Of a DNA stretch of 64,000 nucleotides, positions 30,251-40,526 are shown one piece after another. How positions within the stretch are numbered: the stretch's first letter is position 1; the number at the start of each line of letters is the position of its first letter. A program made the position numbers and the translations under genes. Origin of the DNA: Trichomonas tenax (taxonomy: Eukaryota; Parabasalia; Trichomonadida; Trichomonadidae); assembly GCA_023091735.1 (NCBI GenBank), contig JALKBU010000141.1, forward strand, positions 1 through 64,000. The letters run 5' to 3'. The notes below the pieces were generated by a model. The model searched no databases. It worked only from the letters and a program-made list of their open reading frames with translations, and was not told the DNA's origin.

Positions 30251-30274
30251 GAGATTTTAGCATATTTTTCTCCG

Positions 30275-32056
30275 ATGTCCAACAGATCTGGAGAGTACAA
30301 GAACCAATTCGACAGCGGAGGTGAGGACGACGATGGCCAGCGCAGCTACGGCAATGGTGGCCGCGGCATGAGCCACTCTCGCTCTTTTTCGTATGAAAGA
30401 CGCGGTGGACGCGATTTCGACAGATTTGGTGGCCGTGATGGTCCAAGGTTCGGTCGTGGACGCGGAGGCCGTGGTCGTCGCGATCGTTCGCCTTCTCCAC
30501 CAATGAGAACAGCTGAATGCGTCCCAGTCAAGCTTAATCAAGACTTCACACCATCATCAACGAAAGAAGAACAGATACAATTCCTTAAATCTAACAACAT
30601 TAAATTACTAGCTTCAGATGTTCCATCACCAGCATTAACATTCGACGAGTTGAACCTTCCTGAAAACATCAAAAAGACGATCACAGACAACAAGTGGGAA
30701 AATCCAACTCCAATTCAATCTGTCTCAATTCCAGTCGCATTAAAGGGACACGATCTCATCGGTATCGCTAAGACAGGTTCTGGCAAGACAGCAGCATTCC
30801 TTATACCAGCCATGGTCCATATCGGTCTCCAGGAGCCAATGTATCGCGGTGATGGTCCAATTGTTTTAGTATTGTCACCAACAAGAGAACTTGCACAGCA
30901 AATTGCCGAAGTCGCGAAGGGATTTTGTGATAACCTCATGATTCGCCAGACTTGCCTCTTCGGAGGTGCAAGTCGTGTCCCACAAGCGAATGATCTCCGT
31001 CACGTTCCATCGTTAGTGGTTGCTACACCAGGCCGTTTGATCGACTTCATCGAGGGCGGCCAGTGCCCGATGAATCGCGTGAACTTCCTCGTTCTCGATG
31101 AGGCAGATCAGATGCTTGATATGGGCTTCGAGCCACAGATCAGGAAGATCATCGGCCACATCAGCAAGGAGCGCCAGACAATGATGTTCTCTGCTACATG
31201 GCCAAAGGAGATCCAGCAATTGGCAGCTGATTTCTTAGTCGATCCAGTTCACATGATCATCGGCAGCAAGGACCTCACAACGAACAGCAACATCAAGCAG
31301 GTCATACAGAAGTGCGAGGAATACGAGAAACTCTCGAAGTGCCTCGAAGTTTTGAACGAGCATCCTGAAAAGAAGATCATCATCTTCACAAAGACAAAGC
31401 GCACAACAGATGACTTAGCAGACAACCTGAACATGAAGGGCTTCCAGGCATACTCACTGCATGGCGATAAGGCACAGAACCAGAGAGATTTCGTCCTTGG
31501 AAAGTTCAGAACATGCAAGAAGGGAATCCTCGTCGCTACAGATGTCGCAGCAAGAGGCCTCGATGTCAATGATATCGATGTCGTCATCAACTACGACTTC
31601 CCAGGCGATATCGAAACATACGTACACAGAATCGGCAGAACAGCAAGAGGCAACAAGGAAGGTCTCGCTGTCACATTCTTCACAGATGAAAACAAGAACA
31701 TATCAAGGAAGCTTGCGAAGATCATGACTCAGGCAAAGCAGGAACTCCCAGACTGGCTCCGCGCACTCGCTGATGTCACACCGAAGGGCGCATGGAAGGA
31801 AGGCTACGGCTCAAGGTTTGCTGGAAGAGGGGGTTATGGCCGTGGTGGCTATGGCAATCGTGGAGGCTACGGCGGTGGCTACGGTGGTGATCGTGGCTAT
31901 GGCAACCGTGGTGGCTATGGAGGAGGCTATGGTGGTTATGGAAATCGCGGCGGCTATGGTGGTGGTGGATATGGCGATAACCGTGGTGGATATGGTGATA
32001 ATCGCGGCAACTATGGCAATCGTGGTGGCTATGACGGACCCCGCACTAATTACTAA
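30275..32056 (+). CDS. DEAD-box RNA helicase, DDX5/Dbp2-like, 593 aa
   Basis: All signature motifs are present. These are a Q motif (PTPIQ), AKTGSGKT (residues 165-172, ATP binding), PTRELA, a GG motif, TPGR, DEAD (275-278), SAT (306-308), VATDVAARGLDV and HRIGRTARG (451-459). GDGPIVLVLSPTRELAQQI and the spacing match Dbp2/DDX5. The N-terminus (about residues 5-75) is rich in RGG and RS, and the C-terminal 80 residues are a GYGG/RGG repeat, both typical RNA-binding tails of this family. Dbp2-type helicases act on mRNP assembly, transcription and rRNA processing. Codon use is clearly more GC-rich than in most neighbours, which usually marks high expression. Confidence 0.95.
   Translation: MSNRSGEYKNQFDSGGEDDDGQRSYGNGGRGMSHSRSFSYERRGGRDFDRFGGRDGPRFGRGRGGRGRRDRSPSPPMRTAECVPVKLNQDFTPSSTKEEQIQFLKSNNIKLLASDVPSPALTFDELNLPENIKKTITDNKWENPTPIQSVSIPVALKGHDLIGIAKTGSGKTAAFLIPAMVHIGLQEPMYRGDGPIVLVLSPTRELAQQIAEVAKGFCDNLMIRQTCLFGGASRVPQANDLRHVPSLVVATPGRLIDFIEGGQCPMNRVNFLVLDEADQMLDMGFEPQIRKIIGHISKERQTMMFSATWPKEIQQLAADFLVDPVHMIIGSKDLTTNSNIKQVIQKCEEYEKLSKCLEVLNEHPEKKIIIFTKTKRTTDDLADNLNMKGFQAYSLHGDKAQNQRDFVLGKFRTCKKGILVATDVAARGLDVNDIDVVINYDFPGDIETYVHRIGRTARGNKEGLAVTFFTDENKNISRKLAKIMTQAKQELPDWLRALADVTPKGAWKEGYGSRFAGRGGYGRGGYGNRGGYGGGYGGDRGYGNRGGYGGGYGGYGNRGGYGGGGYGDNRGGYGDNRGNYGNRGGYDGPRTNY
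31815..32040 (+). repeat. GGY/RGG coding repeat
   Basis: Tandem copies of a GGNGGCTATGG-like unit encode the Gly-Tyr/Arg-rich C-terminal tail of the helicase. Such repeats are prone to length change. Confidence 0.85.
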
Positions 32057-32185
32057 TTTTTTATAGATATTTTGATAGATATTATTATTTTATATATTTT
32101 TATTATCTCTTTAAAATAGAATTCTTTTGCTTTATTAATATATGCTTTTTTCATGATGATGTGCATTGTCATGAAGTGATAAAAA

Positions 32186-33130
32186 TCATTTCATCGATGC
32201 AAATATTTGCAACAAATATGGTGCATGAATGTTTGATATACAGCTTTGGCATTTTGGCTCATTAGGTAGTGGCTGCACACTGATTATATATGCGGGTCTC
32301 TGAGCTGGACACTCTGCTGAATGGAAACCTTTTTGTACTGGAATTCCACAAAATGTTGATTTAGGATACTCTTCAAGGAAGAAAACAGCTTTGTAGATAC
32401 GATTTATCACAACTATAGTCATATCATTGAAATAATCTACACGTCCATGATAATAAATGCAAGCTTGTATAGAATCAAAGCTCGCTCTTTGCAAATCTAA
32501 TTCAACACCTTCTAAATATATTTTCTGAATATTATTAACACCCCCGAAAAGCATCTCTTTCAACCCAAGTATCATTTAATCCAACAATTGTTAAACTTTG
32601 TACTGAATTGAATGCTTTATGATATATTGTTGCTCCTGGTTTATTAATATGAATTACTGAAATTTGTGTATAAGCAAAAGCATGGTCGTAAATACGCTCA
32701 CAATCGCTTAAATCAATTTCACTTTCAATCAAATTGCAATTATAAAATGCATAACTACCAACACTTATTAATCTTGAAAAAGTACATCTTTTCAAAGAAC
32801 AGTAATCCTGAAAAACACTTGATCCGAGAGTTTGAAGGAATGGCATTTCAACTGTGTGGAAAGGGAAGTGCAATTCTGAAAAATGCGGCTTCGTGTATCT
32901 GTTACTGATGGAAACGTTTCTTGAACGAGATTGACGCGGTCTTGAAATGCAGAATCATAAATAGTAATAATTTCTAAGATTTTGAAAGCAATTATAACTC
33001 ACATATGTAATTTCTCCATTTAGGTAAATTTCAATTAAGTCATCTCGATTTTGATGTTGATAATCACTACCGTAGTCATTTATTTCTGTAACATCTTCGC
33101 TATTTAATTGTGTGCTACTTAGTAGTCCTA
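32186..33130 (-). pseudogene. Decayed BspA-like leucine-rich-repeat gene 1
   Basis: The minus strand carries BspA-type LRR_5 repeats split over frames. Frame A (32535-32873) has GSYAFYNCNL, IYDHAFAYTQISVIHIN and YHKAFNSVQSLTIVGL. A shift inside a CCCCC run near 32543 moves the reading to frame B (32186-32575), which carries the Cys-rich C-terminal part. Upstream, from 32874 to about 33130, further BspA-like text (TEINDYGSDYQ, ITYVSYNCFQNL) is broken by at least one more shift or stop. Intact relatives in trichomonads are surface or secreted proteins proposed to bind host or matrix. A GTCACTTTT box (33174-33182) survives upstream. Sequencing error could explain the homopolymer shift but not all the breaks. 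Confidence 0.75.
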
Positions 33131-33173
33131 ATATCTGTTGTTATCTAGAAACAGAATTATCATAAAACAAAAG

Positions 33174-33182
33174 AAAAGTGAC
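33174..33182 (-). promoter_or_regulatory. GTCACTTTT box upstream of the decayed BspA-like gene 1
   Basis: Same box as before intact genes, in the TCACTTTT orientation relative to the minus strand. It suggests the pseudogene keeps a relic promoter. Confidence 0.35.
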
Positions 33183-33309
33183 AATATTTATTTCATTGAT
33201 GTCAAAAGAAGCATCAAATACCTATGTTGTAAAACCAAGTTCCAGAAGTCGATAATTTAACAACATGACATATTTATGTGCATATTTAGATCATTGAATT
33301 CATTCTTTT

Positions 33310-33990
33310 TTATACAACTCTCTTAGATAACTGTATCTTCTTGTGTTGTAGAAAATGTAGATTTATAAAAGCAAAGCCAATATAGAAAACAGCAATCAAG
33401 CTTCCTACTATGTCCTATGGAACAATATTCTGTGGCTGATAATGCATCACAGACATAGTATAGTTGAGCATGCCTTCAATGTAACTTACAAACTCCAATA
33501 TTCGACACAATACTTAGAAATTTCTCTTTCGAGTTAGTAAGCAAATAATGTCAACGTACCAGCAAGCAAACATCGAGAACAAAAACTGCTATATAAATAC
33601 GATGAATAAGTGCAATCGTAATTTCGTAATACAATTCTTCCTAACCATAATAATATATACAAGCTTCAATCAAATCAAAACTTCCACTTGCCAAACTCAA
33701 ATTGTTACTATTCTAATATAATGAATGAATATTTAGCATCCATGTGTTTCAATAGTTCCACCTGATAACTCAACAATTTTCAGCGTTGGAATATTAGCAA
33801 ATGCCTTTGGATTTATGTATACACTGGAAAATATATGTACTTCTGAAATTGATGTATTTTCAAATGCACTAGAAGAGAGATATTCAATGCATTAATGCTA
33901 AAATTTTCAAAGGCACTAGACGCATTTCGGAAATATTTTTGCATTATATAATATATACTTATGTCAAAATATAGCCAAATATTGGAAGCA
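33310..33990 (-). pseudogene. Decayed BspA-like leucine-rich-repeat gene 2
   Basis: Homologous to pseudogene 1 but more worn. On the minus strand 33730-33905 still reads SAFENTSISEVHIF followed by NPKAFANIPTLKIVELSGG, a clear LRR_5 pair. 33560-33710 reads SGSFDLIEACIYYYG, matching ASFDSIQACIYYHG of copy 1. 33420-33480 matches the Cys-rich tail region. 33320-33400 encodes a hydrophobic helix (IVGSLIAVFYIGFAFINL) that would be the membrane anchor. Stops and frameshifts separate all these blocks. Copies 1 and 2 are a tandem pair. Confidence 0.65.
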
Positions 33991-33997
33991 AAATCTG

Positions 33998-34448
33998 TTT
34001 TTTTTTTTTTTTTGTTTGTTTGGTTTCACGCCTCTATGTTGTAAGCAAATATCAATAAACTAAAGCTTTCTCATGTCTTTGGATAAAATCTCACATTCAA
34101 ACTCTTTTGGAGATTTAATTGCAGTTCTTTCGCAATGATATCATCATGCATTGAGGATTTATGAAACTCTTTGAGTGCTGATTAAAAATGAATTGGCATC
34201 AAATGATATTAATATTGGTTGATATTCATTGTGATATTTCGACTTGCGTTACATTGAGATGTAAAGGTAATCATTCTGATTTGTCTTTTATTACATGCAA
34301 AACTTTGCTTTCAATTGTCCTTATTAAGAAAGATTCAGATTTGATTTTGTTCTTTTTGCTTCTTGTGACCTCGGTTGCAAAATTAACAAACATGGTTATG
34401 AACATATCAATAAAAACATTAAACCTTTATTCTATTTATTCTATAATT
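33998..34448. other. Gene-free spacer with poly-T tract
   Basis: Begins with a run of about 16 T (33998-34013). The rest is AT-rich, with only an unsupported 95-codon frame at 34188-34475. Confidence 0.5.
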
Positions 34449-35393
34449 CTAATTTCTATTGATAGCTTCAACTGAATGAGCGAATTTCTTGATCATGAAA
34501 CTTGGGAGATTCTTTGTTGATGATTCAAAGAAAGCCTTTGCGAAAGCGATTCCCTCTTCAGGCGATAGATCCTGGTAGTGTGTAGCAACAGATCTCTGCA
34601 ATGCTTTGAAGTCAGCAATGACTTGCGGAACGAATGTCAATGGATTTGCAATATCGACTTCTTCTGAGTCTTCTGCATCAAATAAATCTTGAGCAGTTTC
34701 AAAATCATTGAGCCTCGACTCTGCCAGTAACTGCTCTGGATCAAAATCACTGTCATTACAATCATTCAAGAGATCTTCCATATCTCCCATATCGTGATCG
34801 ACTTCGCGGATAACAAGTGACTTATATACCAACTGTGAGTCATTTGCAATTGAAATGTCCTGAAGTTTCGATGCGCGAATTGGATCTTTCAAGCATTCTT
34901 CGATTTCATGCTGAACTTGGTTTCTCAAGACTTCTGCATCCTGCACACTCTTTATTAATAGTGTTTTAAGGACAATTTTGACGTTTTGGCCGGAATTTAG
35001 CAACTGCGAAACGATTTGTTTGCGTGTGAAAACAATTTCTTCGGTATCATAGTTGTAAACATTGAGGTATTTCATATAATCAATGAAAGCGGTTATATAA
35101 ACAAGTGCTGGCTTCAAGTGATAAGGATGTGTGTCATCACGAATAATAATATTCCATCTTGCAATATAAAATGGAATAATCAAGTTGCAAATGTGAGAAA
35201 CAGTGAAATTATCGAAGTTTGGCTTCTTATTTATATATGGTGTCGAACGAAATTCATCCCATGTTTTATAACAAAGAAGTAAATTGTGATCTGCGTCGTT
35301 ATTCGGATCACTCGGTGCCGACTTTACTGTTTCGTAAAGGTTTTCTTGGTAAATAATGTAATCAATCGGATCTTTTTCGTGATTCTTTTGCAT
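34449..35393 (-). CDS. Unrecognised acidic helical protein, 314 aa
   Basis: I do not recognise the family. The protein is soluble, with no signal peptide or membrane helix. Residues 1-170 are mixed helical, with several Tyr/Ile-rich segments (YITAFIDYMKYLNVYNYDTEE). Residues about 195-250 are strongly acidic (DHDMGDMEDLLNDCNDSDFD, then DAEDSEEVDI). The C-terminal 60 residues form an amphipathic helix region. Codon use and length are typical of real genes in the window and no stop is present, so it is probably functional. The start is the first ATG. Confidence 0.7.
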   Translation of the reverse strand: MQKNHEKDPIDYIIYQENLYETVKSAPSDPNNDADHNLLLCYKTWDEFRSTPYINKKPNFDNFTVSHICNLIIPFYIARWNIIIRDDTHPYHLKPALVYITAFIDYMKYLNVYNYDTEEIVFTRKQIVSQLLNSGQNVKIVLKTLLIKSVQDAEVLRNQVQHEIEECLKDPIRASKLQDISIANDSQLVYKSLVIREVDHDMGDMEDLLNDCNDSDFDPEQLLAESRLNDFETAQDLFDAEDSEEVDIANPLTFVPQVIADFKALQRSVATHYQDLSPEEGIAFAKAFFESSTKNLPSFMIKKFAHSVEAINRN

Positions 35394-36091
35394 TTATTGA
35401 CATGTGATATGAAAAAATTTAAAATTTTCCCGAAAATTTCATCGAAAATTTTGATGTTTTTATTATCTACATTTGATGTAGTTTATAAATTTTACAACCA
35501 TTTTGTTTTTAAGAGAATGAAGTAGATCTCCAGCCAACTATGAGAAACCGAATGAAAGAAATGAAATTTAGCATATTTGTGATGTGTTAGAGCTATTCAA
35601 TCAGTCTTGAAAAATTAATTTTCCCATTATGAAAATTGTTCATTAAGTTTCATATACTCCACTCTACAGTTTTCAGAAACTAAATGTGTGTAGTGGTGTC
35701 ACTTCATTTTTCTGAACGACAAATGAAAATTGTTTCCATGTCAATAAACTCAATGTTAGGAGCCCAACATACATACACAACATCACACTTTCCTATTTTC
35801 TACTATGTCGAAATGTTAATTCTATCAAAATACATACTTTTGTTTCATATCAAAAAACATTTTCTTTTTACACTTAGATCAATCACTTTCTGAACATATG
35901 CCCAAATGCAACTTTCAACGAAAAGCATGTTTCCTTTGTCTTGTTCAGACAAACCATATTAATAGCAAAATATCACACACAACATTAAATTTATCGGCGA
36001 TTTGCATAGTTCTGTGGATCTCTCAAGCGTTCACATATGTATTGCAATGCTATTCTACAACTTGCAAAGAACACTGGTTTATACAAACAGT
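35394..36091. other. Intergenic region, no supported gene
   Basis: About 700 bases of AT-rich sequence with three short open frames that lack motifs. A GTCACTTCATTTTT sequence at about 35697 resembles the box found near starts but has no gene after it on either strand. Confidence 0.5.
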
Positions 36092-36268
36092 TTAAAAGAA
36101 GTCGAATAAGGATTCGCCGTTGAATGAGGATGTAACTGCAGCCCACTCGTTAGCCGGATCCAAAACTAGTGGCTGGTCCCATATACTTGAGGAATTTGAA
36201 TTTGATGAGGACGTTGTTTTTGGATCAGGTATATCGTTGTCTACCGAAGGTGGGGTTTGTTCTTGTGT
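36092..36268 (-). pseudogene. In-frame extension of the Myb gene beyond a TAG
   Basis: Directly after the Myb TAG, the same frame reads 58 codons before TAA at 36092-36094. The text is polar, with a Ser/Asn run and tryptophans (SSSIWDQPLVLDPANEWAAV), and ends in SLFDFF. It looks like a natural C-terminal tail. Either a nonsense mutation recently shortened the protein, the TAG is read through, or the base is a sequencing error. Which one cannot be told from sequence. Confidence 0.55.
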
Positions 36269-36853
36269 CTATACTGTGAAAGTCTTCTCTTCTGCTGATG
36301 TCGTTTCGTCATGGTTTATGCCATCAGGAAAATAAATCGGCTCGGAATTAACCTCTTCTTCTTTCTGTTCTTCTACCTTAGATTGACTTTGCGCGACGTT
36401 TTTTTTCATGGAGAGATTTTCGCGAATTTGTCTGTTTACAAGCGCTGTCCAGTGATTTTTCACGTTAACATCCGACCGAGATTCGAAAAATAGCGCGATT
36501 TTAGCCCACTTTGGGCCAAGTTCTTTGACTTTTTCTTGAAGTAAGACCTCCTCTTCGTGAGTCCAAGGTCCGTTTTTAATCTTGTCGGAGAGATAATTTT
36601 TGTATCTTTCTCTGCATTGGCGTGGCGTCCTTGTTTTCATATGAGATGCCACTGCCATCCAGTTGGCTTCTCCGAATTTCGCGACTAATTGCTTGAGCAG
36701 GTCGTCCTCGGCCTTAGTAAATTTATGGCGTAATGAACTATTCCCTCTGTCAGCCGCAGGCCACATGTAAGTAGCCGGCTGGAACTGCATCATCTGTTGA
36801 GGATACGGATAGAAATTGTAAAAAGTATAATATTGCTGCTGAGGGAAATTCAT
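36269..36853 (-). CDS. R2R3-type Myb DNA-binding protein, 194 aa (to first stop)
   Basis: Two Myb repeats: R2 about residues 40-90 (FTKAEDDLLKQLVAKFGEANW, RTPRQCRERYKNYL) and R3 about 93-145 (GPWTHEEEVLLQEKVKELG, KWAKIALFF then VKNHWTALV). The regularly spaced tryptophans and the recognition helices are intact. Trichomonads have expanded families of such small two-repeat Myb factors, several of which bind promoters. A Tyr/Phe/Gln/Pro-rich N-terminus precedes the repeats. The tail is acidic, and the frame ends at TAG (36269-36271). The same frame then stays open for 58 more codons of coding-like sequence; see the next entry. Confidence 0.88.
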   Translation of the reverse strand: MNFPQQQYYTFYNFYPYPQQMMQFQPATYMWPAADRGNSSLRHKFTKAEDDLLKQLVAKFGEANWMAVASHMKTRTPRQCRERYKNYLSDKIKNGPWTHEEEVLLQEKVKELGPKWAKIALFFESRSDVNVKNHWTALVNRQIRENLSMKKNVAQSQSKVEEQKEEEVNSEPIYFPDGINHDETTSAEEKTFTV

Positions 36854-37857
36854 TAAAAATATTTACTCTAAAAATTGAACAACTCTGGTCGAGTTTTTTT
36901 AATTGAGAATTTTACAAAACTTGTTTTAGAATACTTCATATTATGGCTCTGTGTAACAAAATATCGTATTATGAAACAAGTGACGATTATATTATTAAAT
37001 TTTCAATGTCCGCTTCAAAATAAAACAAGAACTATATCAGACGCTTATGAAGAATATTGTAAAATCAAAATCTAGACTTTACATGAAAAATAAAAACTGT
37101 AATATTGTCATTGATTTTTCGGATGTTTCCAATTTTACATCTAAAAAAATATTTTTATTGTTTTCAATTTGTTTTGATCTCTCAAAATTAAAAATTTTCA
37201 ATAGAACCCAAACTTTTAAAAATCTAAACTTTTTGTTAAGGAGAATGATAAAAGACCAACAAAAATTTTAGATTTCTTGGAGGTATCACATTAACATCCT
37301 ATAATATTCACTTTTTATAATATGTTTAATTAAAAATGTGAAGGTTTTAAGAAAATATAAAAATTATGGCCTCGTGACATAAAAAACGCAGTCTACATTT
37401 GCTTTATGGGTAATTTAGAGAACAGAATCAATGAAACCGCTTATAGATTTACTGCGCTGTTTGGTGATTTTTGTGTTCTTATAAAGCAAATGAGGTTTTG
37501 ACAAAATCGGAATTTGTTGCAAATCTCTTAACTAAATCGCTCCAGCAACCACATCACTATGTTTCTTTCCTCCAAGAGAGATTGAACCTCGCTGTATTGT
37601 TTGAATATTTGTATGATATATTTTGTTTGATTTTGATTTTTCGTACAAATCATTCATCACCATTGGATATTGATTAATTCAGTCCACGCGAGGAAGGAAT
37701 GAATGGCTGTTGTGTCAATCTTTCAAAATAAATTATTAAATAAAAAATATCCCAAAGATATAAATGAATTATTTTATTTGTAAGGATGTAATAGGGCGAA
37801 TGGAATGCCTAACGAGAGTGTATATGAAGAAGACTATAAAGTTTAGTTTATTATTAC
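36854..37857. other. 1.0 kb intergenic region
   Basis: Very AT-rich. Short frames such as 37471-37677 have no motif. CAAGTGACG near 36977 loosely matches the promoter box, about 125 bases upstream of the Myb start. Nothing else is seen. Confidence 0.5.
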
Positions 37858-39060
37858 TTACTCCTGGTTCAATGGTGTATCATCAATCTTAGCATTAACC
37901 TTTGGGGTGTTGTTAACCTGAGGATACTTGAAGAATGGAACCTGGATGATCTTGTTGTAAAGAAGCATGCCAGTGAAGAGGAGAAGGAAGCCAGCAAGTT
38001 GCATCCAGCTCCAGACTGTCCACTCTTCACCAAGTGTAGAGTGCTTGTGGCCGTCCTTTGTAGCCATGAGAGAGTAGTAGATGATGAGCTGGACACACCA
38101 GATGCAGAGTGTACGGAGGCCTTCAAGAATCGTACGAACTACAGCAGAGGTAATGTTTGTAACAAACATACCTGTGACGTTGTAAGCAAGGATGAAGAAG
38201 ACGTACAGGATAACCCAGAACAAGAGCCAGCTGTTGTTCTTGATCATGATGAATGTGTCTAATGTATCTTCGTGGACACCGTTGCCCTCTGGGCCCTTGA
38301 TGAGCTGTGTGAATGGAAGGAAGATAGAGCATGTGATGATTGTGCCCCAGAGACCCTCAAGGCCGACGATAAGGACTGGAGAAGCAGTCATATCGTGGAG
38401 GAGGAAGTCTTCGACGACGATCTGGGAAGCCTGGATGATCTGAGAGCCGACTGTGAGAGCAATGGCCATGATAACCTGTCCGATGGTGACACCAGCCTTG
38501 CCGACACCTGTTGAGCAGACAGCAGCGACACCGACAGTTGTGAGGGCGATGATGATGAGTAAAACTGACCACCACATGTAAGCGTATGTTGGGCGCTTGA
38601 GGATGAAAGCACAGAAGATAGATGAGAAGAGAACCATAGAACCACGAAGCATCTGCCAAACGGAAGCTGTAATGTAGAGAAGACCAATGTTCATGAGGGA
38701 AGTAGCAAGGAGATCGCAGCAAGCTGGGCCAGCGACGTAGAAGTACATCTTCCACTCACCACCCTTCTTCTGGTCTGTTGGATCTTCGGATTGTGAAGCG
38801 AGAGATTCTGCCTCGTCCTTCTTCTTCTTATTCAAACAACGCTGGATCTCATAAACAACAAGAGCAAGACACATACCTACGAACATAGAATTGGTTTGGA
38901 ACCATGGTTTTGAGAATTTATGTGGATTTTTGTAGCAGTTGCGCCCTGTGGACTTCTGCTCGAAGAGGAATTTCTGTGTAACGACAGTAGCAGTGCCGAA
39001 AAGAAGCATACCAGGGATCGCGATGATCCTCTGCCATGCTGGAACGTTTCCGCCGGCCAT
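37858..39060 (-). CDS. SLC35F6-like transporter (DMT superfamily), 400 aa
   Basis: Ten predicted membrane helices. Similarity to SLC35F6 is good: the QMLRGSMVLFSSIFCAFILKR block matches the family's 'QMLRGAVIIFTGLFS', IGQVIMAIALTVGSQIIQAS and VVEDFL match 'IIVAIQMVLEEKF', and GLEGLWGTII and ILEGLRTLCIWCVQL match 'TEGLFGF' and 'LDSLRTVVIWALSL'. A Lys/Glu-rich cytoplasmic loop follows helix 2, and the tail ends with FFKYPQVN. Relatives sit in lysosomal or mitochondrial membranes; the substrate is unknown. Codon use is GC-rich compared with its diverged paralog at 3309-4460. The start ATG is five bases from a GTGAC box. Confidence 0.85.
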   Translation of the reverse strand: MAGGNVPAWQRIIAIPGMLLFGTATVVTQKFLFEQKSTGRNCYKNPHKFSKPWFQTNSMFVGMCLALVVYEIQRCLNKKKKDEAESLASQSEDPTDQKKGGEWKMYFYVAGPACCDLLATSLMNIGLLYITASVWQMLRGSMVLFSSIFCAFILKRPTYAYMWWSVLLIIIALTTVGVAAVCSTGVGKAGVTIGQVIMAIALTVGSQIIQASQIVVEDFLLHDMTASPVLIVGLEGLWGTIITCSIFLPFTQLIKGPEGNGVHEDTLDTFIMIKNNSWLLFWVILYVFFILAYNVTGMFVTNITSAVVRTILEGLRTLCIWCVQLIIYYSLMATKDGHKHSTLGEEWTVWSWMQLAGFLLLFTGMLLYNKIIQVPFFKYPQVNNTPKVNAKIDDTPLNQE

Positions 39061-39065
39061 GAAAT

Positions 39066-39075
39066 GTCACGTTTT
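39066..39075 (-). promoter_or_regulatory. AAAACGTGAC box before the SLC35F6-like gene
   Basis: Sense-strand AAAACGTGAC ends five bases before the ATG. A second related word, AACTTGACACTTG, lies about 20 bases further upstream. Confidence 0.5.
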
Positions 39076-39780
39076 CTCAACCGCAAGTGTCAAGTTTTCT
39101 GAAAAACGATGCTGAAGTTAAATCGATTTGCGTTTTTGATTGCAAATTTTTATTTGCCTTCACACGGAGAGCCCAGAAAACTAGTTTATTTGCAATATTA
39201 ATCAGCTGGCACGAAATTCGAATGTCAAGTTGGATGTTAGGCGGATAATCTCTATATTTGGGCTTTCCTATGCTTCCTTTGCGGAAGTATATGATGATGC
39301 TGTGGTTTATTTGATGTTTTACTAATTTTTCAAAATTTGTGCATGAAATACTTAAAATCATCAGCCAGGATTGCTTGAAACATATATTGATTCGCATACC
39401 TATTACGTTTCTTTAGCTAAAATATAGTGTTATCCATAGTTGATTTTAAGAGTAATAAAATATCTTCATGAAAAAACATAATTATGTAGAAATATCACTT
39501 GAAACATTGGCAAACACCATCATTGAATTGGGCTTCTTTCTTAAGAATATCAAAAATATCTTCAAAAATATAGAATTATATAACGATATCACTTGCGATA
39601 TTGATAAACGTCATCTTTATATTATATTTCTTTCGTTAAAATATGGTGCTATCTTTTATTAAAAAATTGTTTAATAATATACTTTCATAAAAACAGGAAA
39701 TTTCTCAGCCATATAACTTAAAATGTCATGCAATCATTGTTTATATGTTTAAAATGTAGTAGTACCTCTAATTTAATATA
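39076..39780. other. Intergenic region
   Basis: About 700 bases without a supported gene. A 64-codon plus-strand frame at 39468-39662 starts with ATG but shows no motif. Confidence 0.5.
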
Positions 39781-40044
39781 ATGGTTTCTTTTGCCGATTT
39801 GATGGTCAATTTGACACAAAACCAACTGGAAATGGAACAGATAAATTGAAAGAAATTTATATTGTAACGATGGCATTTCTCATAGACTCCGCTTCATTGA
39901 CACACCCAATACATATTCATCAATATTCAAATCTTTTCAAAATGTTTTATGAACAGCAAAACTTTATTTATAGATCTCAAAACGAAGATCTGAAGATTGT
40001 TCTCAATAATTTAGGTTTTGATTTCGATTTTAAATATACCTAAA

Positions 40045-40076
40045 CATATAATATCAATATCAATATCAATATCGAA
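40045..40076. repeat. (ATCAAT)n microsatellite
   Basis: About five consecutive ATATCA/ATCAAT hexamers inside the ankyrin pseudogene. It is a short slippage repeat just after a stop codon. Confidence 0.8.
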
Positions 40077-40526
40077 ACATTTGAGATGTCAAAACAATTA
40101 TCCACCTGAAACAGTTTTTCACTCAGTTGCATGGGACAAACTTGAAGAACTACAGGTTGAAGCAATGCAAGAATAATTTAATGTTATCATTGATTGATGC
40201 AGCATGTAAATATGGATCATGAAAATGTTTCGAATATCTCAAATTGATAGGATGCGAAATTAATGATCAAACATTTGTTCATTCTGTCGATGGAGCTTCA
40301 TGAGCTTGCAGAGGTTTCACAGTGAAACTTTCACTCATATGACAACAAATTAGATGCATAGAGTTCAGATTGATTGGCATGTGAATGCATGAACGATAGA
40401 GATATTGTGAACTATAAATTCTCTCAAAAATGACAGAAATGCACAATTCTGCTTTATTTTAACAGAAACATATATATTTCGATCCAATTTATCTAGTTGC
40501 ATACATAAATAGACAACTTGGATTGA

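Noticed and set aside
35684..36095. Two 65-69 codon frames with a nearby GTCACTT word
   Set aside because: No motif, amino-acid composition follows background, and they end where the Myb tail begins on the other strand.
36120..36335. 71-codon plus-strand frame
   Set aside because: It is the antisense of the Myb C-terminal region and its extension, which explain the open frame.
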